A DNA stretch of 64,000 nt from Neonectria sp. B-13. Taxonomy: Eukaryota > Ascomycota > Sordariomycetes > Hypocreales > Nectriaceae. The notes beneath the pieces are model-generated. The model worked only from the letters and a program-made list of their open reading frames with translations, was not told the DNA's origin and did no database searches. The position numbers and the translations under genes were made by a program. Of this stretch, positions 1 to 10,010 are shown piece by piece. The first letter of the stretch is position 1. Every line of letters begins with the position of its first letter. The DNA is taken from the NCBI GenBank assembly GCA_002682825.1, contig NOKP01000002.1, positions 5,004,309-5,068,308 of the forward strand. The letters run 5' to 3'.

Positions 1-1318
1 TCCGAGGAAGCGGTGGCAGGACGGAGCAGTCCAGTATCCGTACGGGAAAAAAAGTGTGTAGATTGGGAGACAGATGGGAGGCTAAAAGAGAAGGTCGAGG
101 AGAGGCTGGACTAGGGACAATGACTTCATTGCCTAGCAAGATGAGGATGTGAAAATAGAATGCTTCGGCCGCTTGAACCCAATCTCTGTTGTAAGTGATG
201 AGATCCCTGAAGCGGAATGTGGGAAATCCCGTAGGTAAAATATAAAAAGTTGGCAGTAATGAAAGTGCCACGATGCTCATGACGATGCTGACAAGGGCAA
301 CAGTGTTGGAACACGAACTCGGGGACGGTGGAGACTTGGACCACTCTGGAGCTCACGTGACAGCGCGTATTTCCCAAGTGTCCCAACCCACACTGATTTC
401 GACTACAACGCGTTGACGCCGATGGATTGACGATGACCCGACGGGAGCTGAACTGAATTGAGCCAATGTTTTGAGTGCAAGCGCGGGCAGCGGGCACTGA
501 ACTGGCAGTCTTTTTGTTTCATCCACCAGCCGCGTGTTCCTGCACTGCCCTGTATTGCCCTGTTATCGCACCTCGCATCCGTGGCAACTCAAGCGGTTAA
601 GTGGCTCCGGTTCCCAGCAACATGGACTTTTCCCGTGGCTCACGGCGAGCCCGCCATGTAGCCGCCAATGCGAATGCCAGTGCCAATGCCAATGCGAACG
701 CGGCCGCTGCGAGCGCTGAGCACAATACCCTATCGCCCCCTGGAACTGCAGCTGCAGTCGCTGTTGGAGGGCTCGGAGCCGCGGTTTCTGCGGCCTTGGT
801 GACGCCCGATGCCCCTCCCCCTCCTCTTCACCGGACGCCCGACCAGCCCGTTGAGCAGCTGCGTCGCGCGCCGCTCCCGAATCCGTTTCGCCTATATCGC
901 AGTAAGTGTTTCTTGAGTCTCTCATCCTTAACTTGTTCTTTGTCGCCCCTGGTCACTCTACAAACCATATGCGCCGGTTGGGCTGTATAATCAAGTGAAA
1001 CAGTGCCATGTGAGCGAGGTGCCGCATGTGTATGCCTGGTCAACTGCGGCCCAAGTACAGCGCCTCCATTCATCGTCGTCCTCACTTTGAATTCACATTC
1101 TACCAGCTCCCTCATTCTAGAGAAGCTTTGCTTTCTGCCAACTTACTTAACCCTTGTGGCTCTTATTTTCTTTCATTACACACACAGGCACAGGCATCCT
1201 TCGAATCAACTCTTCTTCCACTTTGCTGCATCTTCTTTGTCGTCGATTCCGCCCATTGTCTTTCTTGATACCCAGCATACCCAGCCATCTACCTACATTC
1301 ACACTTCCGGTTCTCACC
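1..1318. other. Left-edge intergenic region upstream of the Doc1/APC10 gene
   Basis: No convincing gene. A plus-strand frame from an ATG at 622 to about 901 encodes an Ala/Asn-rich stretch (an imperfect GCCAAT-like hexamer run at 664-702, which also contains three CCAAT pentamers) and ends at a GTAAGT at 902. I could not find a downstream exon that continues it. The last 120 bases before 1319 are pyrimidine-rich, as in a fungal 5' leader. Confidence 0.4.
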
Positions 1319-2645
1319 ATGGTCTCTCTCCGCCATTCCACTGCACAAACACTCTCCCTCCCTCCGCCCGCCTCTCCCCTCAAGCGAGTACCACTGCAAG
1401 AACTCCCCGTCTCGCCCTCCGGCGGTCTCACCCGTACTCGCGAGCGCACCACCCGCCCTATCCCCTCCGTTGACAAGGAGAACTTGAGCGACGTCGTGCG
1501 CGCCCTCGAGCACCGCCGCGTCACCATGAGTCACCAGTTGCAGAGCATCACCGAACAATTCCATCTCCACCGAGACCGCATCACCGAGCTGTCCCGCCGG
1601 CTCAACCAGTTGCGCGCCGCTAACTTCCCCATAGCTGCCCAGCCTGCGGACCATCCCCGGCTTAGCATGCCGCTGGTGGACTCGGACGATTCGGATTCGG
1701 AGCCTGACCTGAGCGTACTTGGAATGGCTCGTCCTGCTGCTCCCCCCGCCTCTGCCGCTGAGGTTATCGAGGAGCAGATCCGCGCCATGTCCTATGTCGA
1801 CGAGGAAGATGAAGACGATGAAGAGGACGAGGACGATGAGGCCCTCTCGCAAGAACAGTATGAGGCCGAGGACACGAGCGCCGAGGAGGAACAAGGCGAC
1901 GAGGAGAACGAGGGCGTCCCGCTCATCGATCCCGCCACCGCCGGCCTGAAGGAGATCTCAAACCTCGCAAGGTTCACCGTCAGCAGCCACAAACCCGGCA
2001 ACGGAGTCGAGGAACTCCGCAACGATGACCTCAAGCTCTACTGGCAGTAAGTTTCCCTGCAGCCGTCCATACCCTCCAACGCAACCTAACGGAAGACACC
2101 CCAGGTCTGACGGGCCCCAGCCCCACAAGCTCACCGTCTACTTCGTCAAGCGCGTTGGCATCCGCGACATCCGCTTCTTCGTTGACTACAACGAAGACGA
2201 GTCTTACACCCCTACCAAGATCATTTTCAAGTCCGGCACCAGCGAGAACAACCTCATCGAGTTCGCCACCATCGCCCTCGAGAGCCCGGTCGGCTGGCAG
2301 CAGGTCCCCATCGCCGGCGCCGGCGGCGACCCGGACGGCAACACCCTAGTATCCTACGTCCTGCAGATGCAGATCCTCGAGAACCACCAGAACGGCAAAG
2401 ACACCCACCTGCGCGGCATCAAGATCTACGCCTTCGACGCCGACTCGGCCAAGGGGCCTGGCCGAGACGGGAACCCCGTTGATGAGGTCGTGAGCCTGGT
2501 GGACGAAGCCGTGGGGAGGAGCGCGCGCGGCAGCACGGGGCTCAGGCTCAGCAGCGTGAAGAGGCAGCCGGGGGCCATGAGGTTCGAGCCAGGGGATGGT
2601 GGGCTGACGATTCCGGACTTTATGCGGGAACCTGAGATTCGATGA
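1319..2645 (+). CDS. APC10: Anaphase-promoting complex subunit 10 (Doc1/APC10), two exons
   Basis: Exons 1319-2046 and 2105-2645; the intron has donor GTAAGT at 2047 and acceptor CCCAG ending at 2104, and restores YWQ-SDGPQPHK across the junction. 422 residues. Residues from about 220 form a DOC domain (SDGPQPHKLTVYF, RFFVDYNEDESYTPTKI, GTHLRGIKIYA-like DTHLRGIKIYAF). In this family the domain is a jelly-roll that acts with the Cdc20/Cdh1 coactivators to bind D-box substrates of the nuclear APC/C ubiquitin ligase. The protein ends in EIR, so the C-terminal Ile-Arg tail known to dock Doc1 on the APC/C TPR subunit Cdc27/APC3 is present. Odd feature: about 215 N-terminal residues precede the domain, including a very acidic run at roughly 160-205; yeast and animal Doc1 are much shorter. 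The start was chosen for its CACCATGG context, directly after a pyrimidine-rich leader. Confidence 0.93.
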
Positions 2646-3110
2646 GAAACTGATGACGGAAACGAACAGGCTTAGTTAGCTATATGGGTTTGGGGGGTTC
2701 GCCGTTATGAAAGGTCACCCGCCGCAGGTTCGCTATGATACTACTACATGTCTATATGTTCATGAGAAACGAGAACCATGAGGCTTCACTAGATACTACT
2801 ACCTTGACCTCTCACCCAGAAAATCGATGAAGGGATTTGCGTTTATCCTGAGACTGTTGTAATGGGCATCAAGGGCGTATTCTTGCTTAGACAATAAACA
2901 CTCTTCAATTACGGAAACAATTACCGTCCAGAGCCTTCCTCCTGAACAAAATCAATGCAAACCAAAGCAGACTATTGATATTACACGTAGGGACTAGTCC
3001 CGGCTGTCATCCATAAGTTTAGGTAATCATGCACTCTTTGTGTCTTCCGTCAAACAACGGGATAGTAAATCATTCTCCCCAACTCCGTCTCATTGTCTAC
3101 GATGTGCAAT
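2646..3110. other. Convergent 3' intergenic region
   Basis: About 465 bases between two convergent genes. An AATAAA at 2893-2898 on the plus strand could serve polyadenylation of the Doc1 transcript. No other feature seen. Confidence 0.4.
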
Positions 3111-6100
3111 TTAGACCGGCACACGGGCGGGCAAATCCTCCATGTCGTCCATGAGGCTATCCGAGCGGTTACTCCTAAGGTCCGCATCGGTCGCAGCGCT
3201 AGATCGGAACTTGCTTGGTGTCTTCTTCTTGCGTGGACTCCTCTCGTCGATCTCTGACTGATTCTCCGTGGTGGCGGGAGGCAGAGACGGGAAGGCCTCA
3301 TCGTCCTCAATGGGGTCCTGGGATGGGGCGGCTGCTCGTCTAGAGGATGCTCTCTTACCAGCAGGCGTGGACCTGCGAGGAGCGCGTCCTTTTCCGGGGG
3401 CCGATCTCTTGGCCGAGCGAGTAGCCTTGGGGGGTGCTGGCTCGAACTGTTCGACGAGCTCCGCAGGCTCAACGGCCTCAACAGCCTCGACGGGTTCGGC
3501 AGGCTCAGCAGGCTCAACGGGTTCGACAGGCAGGTCTGGCTGAATGGCTTCAACAGGCTCAATAGGTTCCATCGGCTCAACAGGCAAGTCTGGTTGGATG
3601 TTCTCGTCGGGGACGCCATCAAGCTCTACGTCCATCTTCGATTGATCCTCTCCCTCTCCTTCTCCTTCTCCTTCTCCCTCGACATCAGAGTTGGCAACAT
3701 ATTCCTCGCTAATGTTGTTGGTGGTGGCTCCAATAGGGATTGTCGATGCCGCAACGTTCCCGACAAACTCCATCTCTTGGGCGTCATTGTAATTCTCATC
3801 TGCGACTTCAGGAAGCTCTCCCGTCTGGTTGTAGTGGTCCACAAGGGCCTGGGCACAATCGCGCACAGTCTTTTCGTCCCATCCGGGAACAGTCTGCTGC
3901 AGGCGTCGCCAAAGGAGCATCTGAGTCAGGCGATGCCAGCTGTTGCGGAACTGTTTATCGACCAGTTTCTGCCAAGGAATCTTCGATTCAAGCGAGACAG
4001 ATGTGCCGTGAATGGCAAGGATAAGACGATATCTTTCTTCCTCTGGCATATCGGCAATCTGGCGGCGAGCCTTTTCCAGGCGGAACGAGATCTGAGCATC
4101 AGGTTCATGGGATACGAGCTTGTCCTTCCCATGGGTCTTGATATTCAGTGCCTTCCACTTGGTGATACACTGAAGGCGACTGCGCGTTCGCTCCATCCGC
4201 TCACTGATGTTCTGCCAATCAATGAGCTCTTCATAAGCCTTCTTAAGTAACTCTCGGCTAGGCTGGATTCGGCGCAGCTCGTCAATGGCACCCATCGCTT
4301 CCATAACATACTGGGTCAGCTTGCCCTCTTCCTCCTCGCCCCAGGAATCTTTTCGTTGGGCATCACCACAAACGATGTAGTTGCGATAACGGTCGCGAAG
4401 ATCTTCCGGATGACGGTTGATGATACCTGCAATCTTGGACCACTTCGTTCCGTGAACCTCAATGAGATCACGAAGTTCGGCATCCTGCTCGGGCGTCCAC
4501 GTGCCACGCGCAACAAAGTTGTGGAACTTCTTGCGGGTAGTGTTGATGATTTTCTGTCGGTGACGGTCGGGACATGTAGTAAAGATCCGAGCCCAAAGAG
4601 CAGCATGATCGTCTCCAGCAGTCGTACCTCCAGGAGCGTGGACCATGTCGTTGACTTGATACTGGGTCATCTCATGATCAGAGCGGAAACTCTCGATTGC
4701 AATCGCAATACGGCTTAGCTCTTCATCGCTGAATCGACCCTGGGTGAAGCCCGCCATTCTATTCCGACGTCCTTGAAGGGCTGCATCATCCTCAGCTTCG
4801 TCATACGCTGTGTCTTGCGTAGAGTGGGCGATGACCGCACGCTCATCCTCCGATTTCTTCTTTTTAGTAGCGCGCTTTGTTCGCTTTCGTGGCTTCGGGG
4901 TCATTGTAGATGGTGACGGCAATTCGACATATAGTCCCTGCTTCTCAGGGGAGGGGGACTTCTCGAAGTAAGTGGGCTTAGCCTTCTTCGATCTAGCCAG
5001 TCGAGGCCGCTTGGTGTTGCTGCTCGGGGGGTTAGGAAGCTGAACTGGGCTTCCCGGAACGTCATAAACGTCATCCCCATTTTGACCCTGGCCATTGACG
5101 TGTTCATTCCATGCTTCTCTAGCCAGGCTCTCAACATCGTGGTGTCTTGTGCTGTCGGCTGCGCCGGATCCGTTGACTGCAAGGGAATCGGTTCCCAGGT
5201 CCCTGTCACCAGATTCGCCCTGGTTGGTTTGTACATTTGGCTGAGAATCAAGGTCCATTTCGTCGGCGGATGTGGTGGGGACAACACTATTCTCCCTTGA
5301 TCGGCCGCGACGCTGGAGACGAGCCGCGCTGGGGGAGTTCTGAGCATCAGACAACTCGATGTCCTGTGTTCCCTGTATCACATCCTGTGATATAGACTCA
5401 GCTTCCTGATCGTGAGTCTTTTTCTTCTTCCGATGCTTGCCCTCCGCTGCATTAGACGACTTGCGCTTGCGCTTTGGCTGTGTAGATGGGGCCTCAGCCT
5501 CGTCATTTAAAAGGGCGTCTAAGGCGGGGTTGGTGTCTAAAAGTTGTTCTTGTAGAGCATTCGGTGCGTAGCCGGTGGGGAGACTATCCGGAATCTCAGC
5601 CAGCAGAGAAGATTTTCTCTTCGATTTCTTGTGCTTGCGGGCGGACCCTTCCTCGGCTGATGGTTGAGAAGATGTGCTTTCGTAGGATACCCCTTTCTTT
5701 TTCTTGTCACGCTTTGACTTTCTGTGCTGCAAAGGCAGCGCGACCTCATCCATCAAAGCCTCGGGAGCTTTGCTGTTCTGGGCAAATGTTGACGTATTCA
5801 GCTGGGATGAGAACGGTGCCTGGGTCGCATTGCTGTCGAACATCTCGAGAGCTCCAAAGTCGTCATTGTCCGGCGCGTCCTCGACCTGAGCATCGTGTTT
5901 GAAGCTGTCAAACCCTCCGATGCCATCAATTGGCCGTTCATCTGGGTTCATCATGTCGTATGCGGCCTTGTGCGACCCGTTTCGCTCGTCGTCGCGCTCG
6001 TCGTGGGGAGGGAGCTGTTGGTGTTGTTCACCGTCGTGATTGTCGGTGTGGGAGGGGGGACTGTCGCCGACTTCCGGCTTATCTGGTCCGCTGGACTGGG

Positions 6101-6164
6101 AGCCTACCAGAGACCACAGAGTCGAGGCAAGACGGAAATCTGGCCACTTGCTGCTTGGGGGCAT
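3111..6164 (-). CDS. Reb1/TTF-I-like Myb-domain DNA-binding protein
   Basis: One open frame, 1017 residues from the ATG at 6164 (MPPSSKWPDF). The frame stays open upstream to 6317, but that extension has an untypical composition. Residues about 475-680 carry the Reb1-type module: a helical N-terminal part (RFSDEELSRIAIAIESF), a Myb/SANT repeat with Trp and Arg landmarks (RGTWTPEQDAELRDLI, HGTKWSKIAGIINRHPEDLRDRYRNY), then a second Myb-like part (DSWGEEEEGKL, W-N-S-W and LQCITKWKALN). In yeasts and animals such proteins bind rDNA terminators, stop RNA polymerase I and block replication forks; a nuclear or nucleolar role is inferred. The first 450 residues are Lys/Ser/Asp-rich and disordered with KKKK clusters. 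The C-terminal third has an acidic EGEGEGEGEGE run and a repetitive Glu/Pro tract (about 3440-3610), then a basic Arg/Ala/Pro segment. Family confidence is high; the exact role is inferred. Confidence 0.8.
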   Translation of the reverse strand: MPPSSKWPDFRLASTLWSLVGSQSSGPDKPEVGDSPPSHTDNHDGEQHQQLPPHDERDDERNGSHKAAYDMMNPDERPIDGIGGFDSFKHDAQVEDAPDNDDFGALEMFDSNATQAPFSSQLNTSTFAQNSKAPEALMDEVALPLQHRKSKRDKKKKGVSYESTSSQPSAEEGSARKHKKSKRKSSLLAEIPDSLPTGYAPNALQEQLLDTNPALDALLNDEAEAPSTQPKRKRKSSNAAEGKHRKKKKTHDQEAESISQDVIQGTQDIELSDAQNSPSAARLQRRGRSRENSVVPTTSADEMDLDSQPNVQTNQGESGDRDLGTDSLAVNGSGAADSTRHHDVESLAREAWNEHVNGQGQNGDDVYDVPGSPVQLPNPPSSNTKRPRLARSKKAKPTYFEKSPSPEKQGLYVELPSPSTMTPKPRKRTKRATKKKKSEDERAVIAHSTQDTAYDEAEDDAALQGRRNRMAGFTQGRFSDEELSRIAIAIESFRSDHEMTQYQVNDMVHAPGGTTAGDDHAALWARIFTTCPDRHRQKIINTTRKKFHNFVARGTWTPEQDAELRDLIEVHGTKWSKIAGIINRHPEDLRDRYRNYIVCGDAQRKDSWGEEEEGKLTQYVMEAMGAIDELRRIQPSRELLKKAYEELIDWQNISERMERTRSRLQCITKWKALNIKTHGKDKLVSHEPDAQISFRLEKARRQIADMPEEERYRLILAIHGTSVSLESKIPWQKLVDKQFRNSWHRLTQMLLWRRLQQTVPGWDEKTVRDCAQALVDHYNQTGELPEVADENYNDAQEMEFVGNVAASTIPIGATTNNISEEYVANSDVEGEGEGEGEGEDQSKMDVELDGVPDENIQPDLPVEPMEPIEPVEAIQPDLPVEPVEPAEPAEPVEAVEAVEPAELVEQFEPAPPKATRSAKRSAPGKGRAPRRSTPAGKRASSRRAAAPSQDPIEDDEAFPSLPPATTENQSEIDERSPRKKKTPSKFRSSAATDADLRSNRSDSLMDDMEDLPARVPV
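3440..3610 (-). repeat. In-frame degenerate repeat encoding VEP/AEP/VEA units
   Basis: Imperfect short units within the Reb1-like gene encode runs such as PVEPMEPIEPVEA and PAEPAEPVEAVEAVEP, with a longer QPDLPVEP element occurring twice. This is a coding minisatellite, a likely place for length differences between strains. Confidence 0.7.
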
Positions 6165-6686
6165 CGATGAGCTGTAGTTGCGATGGATGAATCCCGTTCG
6201 AAGGCAGGATGTGTAGGGTAAGGAGAATCGAAAATGGGGTGGGGCCGTATGAAAAAAATGGCGGAGCGCGTCACATTGAAAGCCGCGAAGGGGGTGGCCG
6301 CCTCGAATACCAGGCATCAACCTTCTTTTTCACAGGTCGCGTTACGGATGTGGAGGTGAGGGACAACAAGGGAACTCGGACATAGTATTCGCAATCAAGA
6401 CATCTTCGTAAAAGAACAAAAAAGAAATGGGATTTCTCGTACAGAGAGCTACAGAGCTACTTAATACACGTGCCAAGGAAATAAATACGTCAGATGTTGT
6501 ACAGGTCGCTTGATGGACCTTGATTCCTCCGCCTGCGCCGACCCGTCGTGATTCCTTGCCCTTCATCAGTCCGCCTCCCAAGCCAATTTGCCCGAATAGA
6601 CGTTGGACTTTGGAAGTGTTTGTCTTTACCAACGCTCGCCATGCAATCATTCGGCATGTGCACATAAAAGAAACCCCCGATGATAA
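6165..6686. other. Intergenic region upstream of the Reb1-like gene
   Basis: About 520 bases between two minus-strand genes: 3' end of the ATPase gene and leader of the Reb1-like gene. No further feature seen. Confidence 0.35.
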
Positions 6687-8207
6687 TTATCGGAATCGGA
6701 ACCATGACGACTTCCCATCGTCCGTCTGTTCCTGTAATGTCACGGTAGTGCCCCGACTGTTGTGCTTGATGTTGTACTGCCCACCAAGTACTAAATCCTT
6801 GGCAACCAACTCCCGAGTTCGGCCCAAACTCTCGATATCGGAAATTCTCTGGATAGTAAGCTCCAGATGCTTCTCGAAGCCAGGCTCTGCACAAATCTCC
6901 TTGAAGGCAAGATACATTGGGACACTGCTCGCTCGCACATCCGCATGACTGGTGATGCTGAAGAGATTCAGGCTGTCAAGCTTCCGGATAAAGTCACACC
7001 GCGTCATAATTTCCTGGGCGATATGGAAAGGGTACGTGGGTAAAATGTGCCCAACAATTGAGTCGTATGTGGGCATCTCATCGTCTTTGTCGACAAGAGC
7101 CTTCGCCAGAACCATGGCAGCAGCCTAGAAACCGTGATGTCAGTATGCGACGATGGGCAGCCAGGGCTGCCTACGCAGCGAAGGATAACTCACCGCCCAC
7201 TTCTGCTGGTCCATGACATCGTCATCCATCTCCATACCGAGGATCCAGCATTGGTTAAGGAACCACTTCTTCTCAATGTCCTTGAGCTTCTCGCAGGTTC
7301 TAAGCATGTTTTTGCTTTTGGCAACCCTATTCAGGAAGCTCAAGCGACCCCCAACTCTTTCATAAACATCTTCGAGCTGTTCGTCCGACAGGCGCTCTCC
7401 AAAATACTTCAGCCGGTAACGTTGTAGGGCAGAAACAGCCTCTATCTTAGGTAGGTCCACGACGGACATAACTTCCATCCTTGTGGCTAGTTGCTTCAAT
7501 CGCTCATACACCCAGTAGTCGTCGGAGTTGAAAACCATGGTGACTAGATTTGCGGCGGCCCATTGTTCCGCTCGTTGCTGGAGCAGCTCAATCAGATCCC
7601 GCCCGTCCTCGTCGTCGCGGAGGAGGTGCATCTGGTTGATGATGACGACGAGAGGTTTGCCCCTCTCTCGTCGCTTCTGCATCGCCACCTTTTCCAGTTT
7701 GTTGAGAGCGCGCTCAATGTCCAGCAGAGCGGTGGATTCACGAGGGCCTCTCTCGCTAAAGTATCCGCCGATATAATCTTCGTGGTATTCGTAGTCCAAG
7801 GCCTTGCCCAGTCGAATTCTGAAAATCTCGAGATCCGAGTGAGCCTCGAACATGGCCACGCCATCACCATCGATCTTGCGCATGGCCTCAATCAGCATGC
7901 TGCTCTTGCCGCAGCCCTTATCGCCGATTAGAAGATGGTAGTGCCCAACATCACGTCCGAGCACGATGTCATCCACGCGTTCCTGCTCACTGCGGACAAT
8001 CCAGTGCTCACCCGTAGCGCCAGGATGCCGGGGAACCTCCTTTCCAATAGCAGCCAGCTCTAAGACCGGATCTCCCGGCTCAAAGGCGCGAGTCATTTTC
8101 TTGAGTACAAGCATTTTGTAGCACTTGTGGTAGATATAGCCGGCAGCGGCAAAGCCGAGACCTAGCACCAAGATAGAAGCAAATGTTGTCGCTGCTGACT
8201 CGCCCAT
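6687..8207 (-). CDS. Membrane-anchored P-loop ATPase (Orc/STAND-like fold) with C-terminal winged-helix-like region
   Basis: Exons 7194-8207 and 6687-7124; the 69-nt intron has donor GTGAGT at 7193 and acceptor TTCTAG ending at 7125, and keeps phase 0. 483 residues. A hydrophobic segment at residues 8-25 (ASILVLGLGFAAAGYIY) looks like an N-terminal anchor, after which the chain is basic. A Walker A motif is plain at about residue 95 (GDKGCGKSS). The Walker B position is unusual, VVIINQMHLL, with Asn-Gln where Asp-Glu is normal. A sensor-1-like stretch follows (LVTMVFNSDDYWV), then helical lid sequence (ERLSDEQLEDVYERVGGRLSF). The C-terminal 140 residues suit the winged helix of fungal AAA proteins of this type. 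A mitochondrial inner-membrane location is an inference from the short N-terminal anchor. Substrate and partner are unknown. Confidence 0.75.
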
Positions 8208-10010
8208 CTTGTGTAGAAGGGAAGGCTCTGATGAGGAATTGGGGGCATTTTGCCGACCGCTATCCTCAGTCGATGTCTCATCTGGATTTCCATGTTAGTT
8301 GGGCTGGTGATATTGAAGGGCTTGCATGGTCGGTCCAATAAAAGGAGTGAACAGTCGCGAGTGTTTGTATGGCGGACACAACACTTGTGGTCGCTCTCTC
8401 GGTCTGGAAAGACTTCTATACAAATTCACCACCTCACTGATGTGCCCCAGGCTCGGCCGTATATGCATTTACGGGGAACCAGGATGTGGTACAGAGTGCG
8501 TGGCAAGCTCAACAGCACATCTGGCAGGGGCTTGGACAAGGGATAATGCACAAAAGCTCGGATAGCTATCCATCCCCATAGTCTCGTAACTCAAAACGCA
8601 AGCCGAATAGACAGACGTACCTTTTCTCCGGGCGCCCTGGGTTGAGAACCGAAGCCTGTTGACGGTGCTGCTTGGCCCCCAACGGCCGAGCTGCGGCCCA
8701 TACGGACGCGCCAAGTTGCGGAAGCCGAGGCGAGTAAGTCGATGCGCCAAGCGCCCAGGATGCTGGAATGTCATGGCTGTCAGATTGGCGCAATCCTGCC
8801 ACGCATTCGGCGCATTCGGAGAAGGCAATCGGAGTCAATTGGACCGTAAATGAGGTCGTCGAGGGGTCGTCATCAAGGCACAGCAAACAAGAAAAGGGAG
8901 CAGGAGTCAAGACTGGCTGGCGTCGTGGCTCGCGGAACAAAGACGATATTAAAAGACCTGGGTGCACTGTTTGACATGGCCGTCAAGGTCAATTAGGCCT
9001 AGCGCTGCCACCCTATCCAAACCACCGGCGACTGCTACAGCGGAGTACAACCACTGTAGCGTCACTGCAGGACGCCCACTGGAGGGTTCAGCCGGTCCCT
9101 TCAGCCCACGGGGTCCACTGAAGAGGCCGCGACCACGTCACTAGTAGCACACTTAAATTCGTGACGACAGTGACATCTCAGCCGGACATGGGCTCCAAAT
9201 GGCCGCAGTCAGAGAAAGCCTGCAGGTCGGCCTTGCGAAAGCGACTTATCTGAGCTTAGATAAGAACAAATGCGGACATTCGCTAAAAATTCAGCATCTC
9301 TTTAGCCTAAGGAACCACTGCTTACTATTCCTATGGTACTTTGTAAAGGAGAGAAGGCCATGAGCTTTCAGGGATTGTGAGGCCTCCTGAGACCGTCTAG
9401 TGCCAGAATCCGGCCGAGAACATTTGCTCATTTTAACTCCAGTTGTGCTGACCTTAATTTAAGGTCCAAGCTTTTCGCTGCCATCCTGTCTTGCCTCAGC
9501 TTAAATCAGCGAGAACGCACGTTCACGTGACGCGTTTCCTGAACCCCACCATCTCAGCTCAAGGGTAGGAAACTTGGAGCAGAAGCTTACGACTTGGAGC
9601 ATCTTGATACATATGCTCGTACTAAAAAGATCGTGGCTATTCGACATCGTTTCCAATCGTCAATTATGAATTCATTGAAGCCACTGATACGTCGTCGATT
9701 CAGACGTTCCCCAGGAACGTTTGGCCCGGCAAGTCATATCACTCACTGTCGTGTTGTGCTGTCACTGTGAATATCTGCAATCTGAGCTTCAGGTGAAGAG
9801 AAGGTGAGCAATTGCTCAATACCAACCACAACTGGGACTTTTTTCTTGCCGATTTCCCGTGCCTGTGACCAATCCTGCTTCTCCCAACCTTCTCTCTTCC
9901 CAATCCAACACACAGGTCCCTCTATTCTAGCGCCCTCATTCTTCCACGTCCCTTTATTCAGCATACAGCCTCGCAACGTCGAGTCTACATCCTTACAAGG
10001 GCGAAGAGCC
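8208..10010. other. Divergent intergenic region
   Basis: About 1.8 kb between the ATPase gene (-) and the long disordered-protein gene (+), holding both promoters. AT-rich stretches occur at about 9240-9700. No ORF with coding character and no RNA gene was recognised. Confidence 0.35.

Noticed and set aside
601..990. Ala/Asn-rich plus-strand ORF ending at a GTAAGT
   Set aside because: Low-complexity repeat drives the open frame; no downstream exon could be found to join it.
6165..6317. N-terminal extension of the Reb1-like frame up to an ATG at 6317
   Set aside because: Aromatic and His-rich, unlike the rest of the protein; the ATG at 6164 gives a more natural start.
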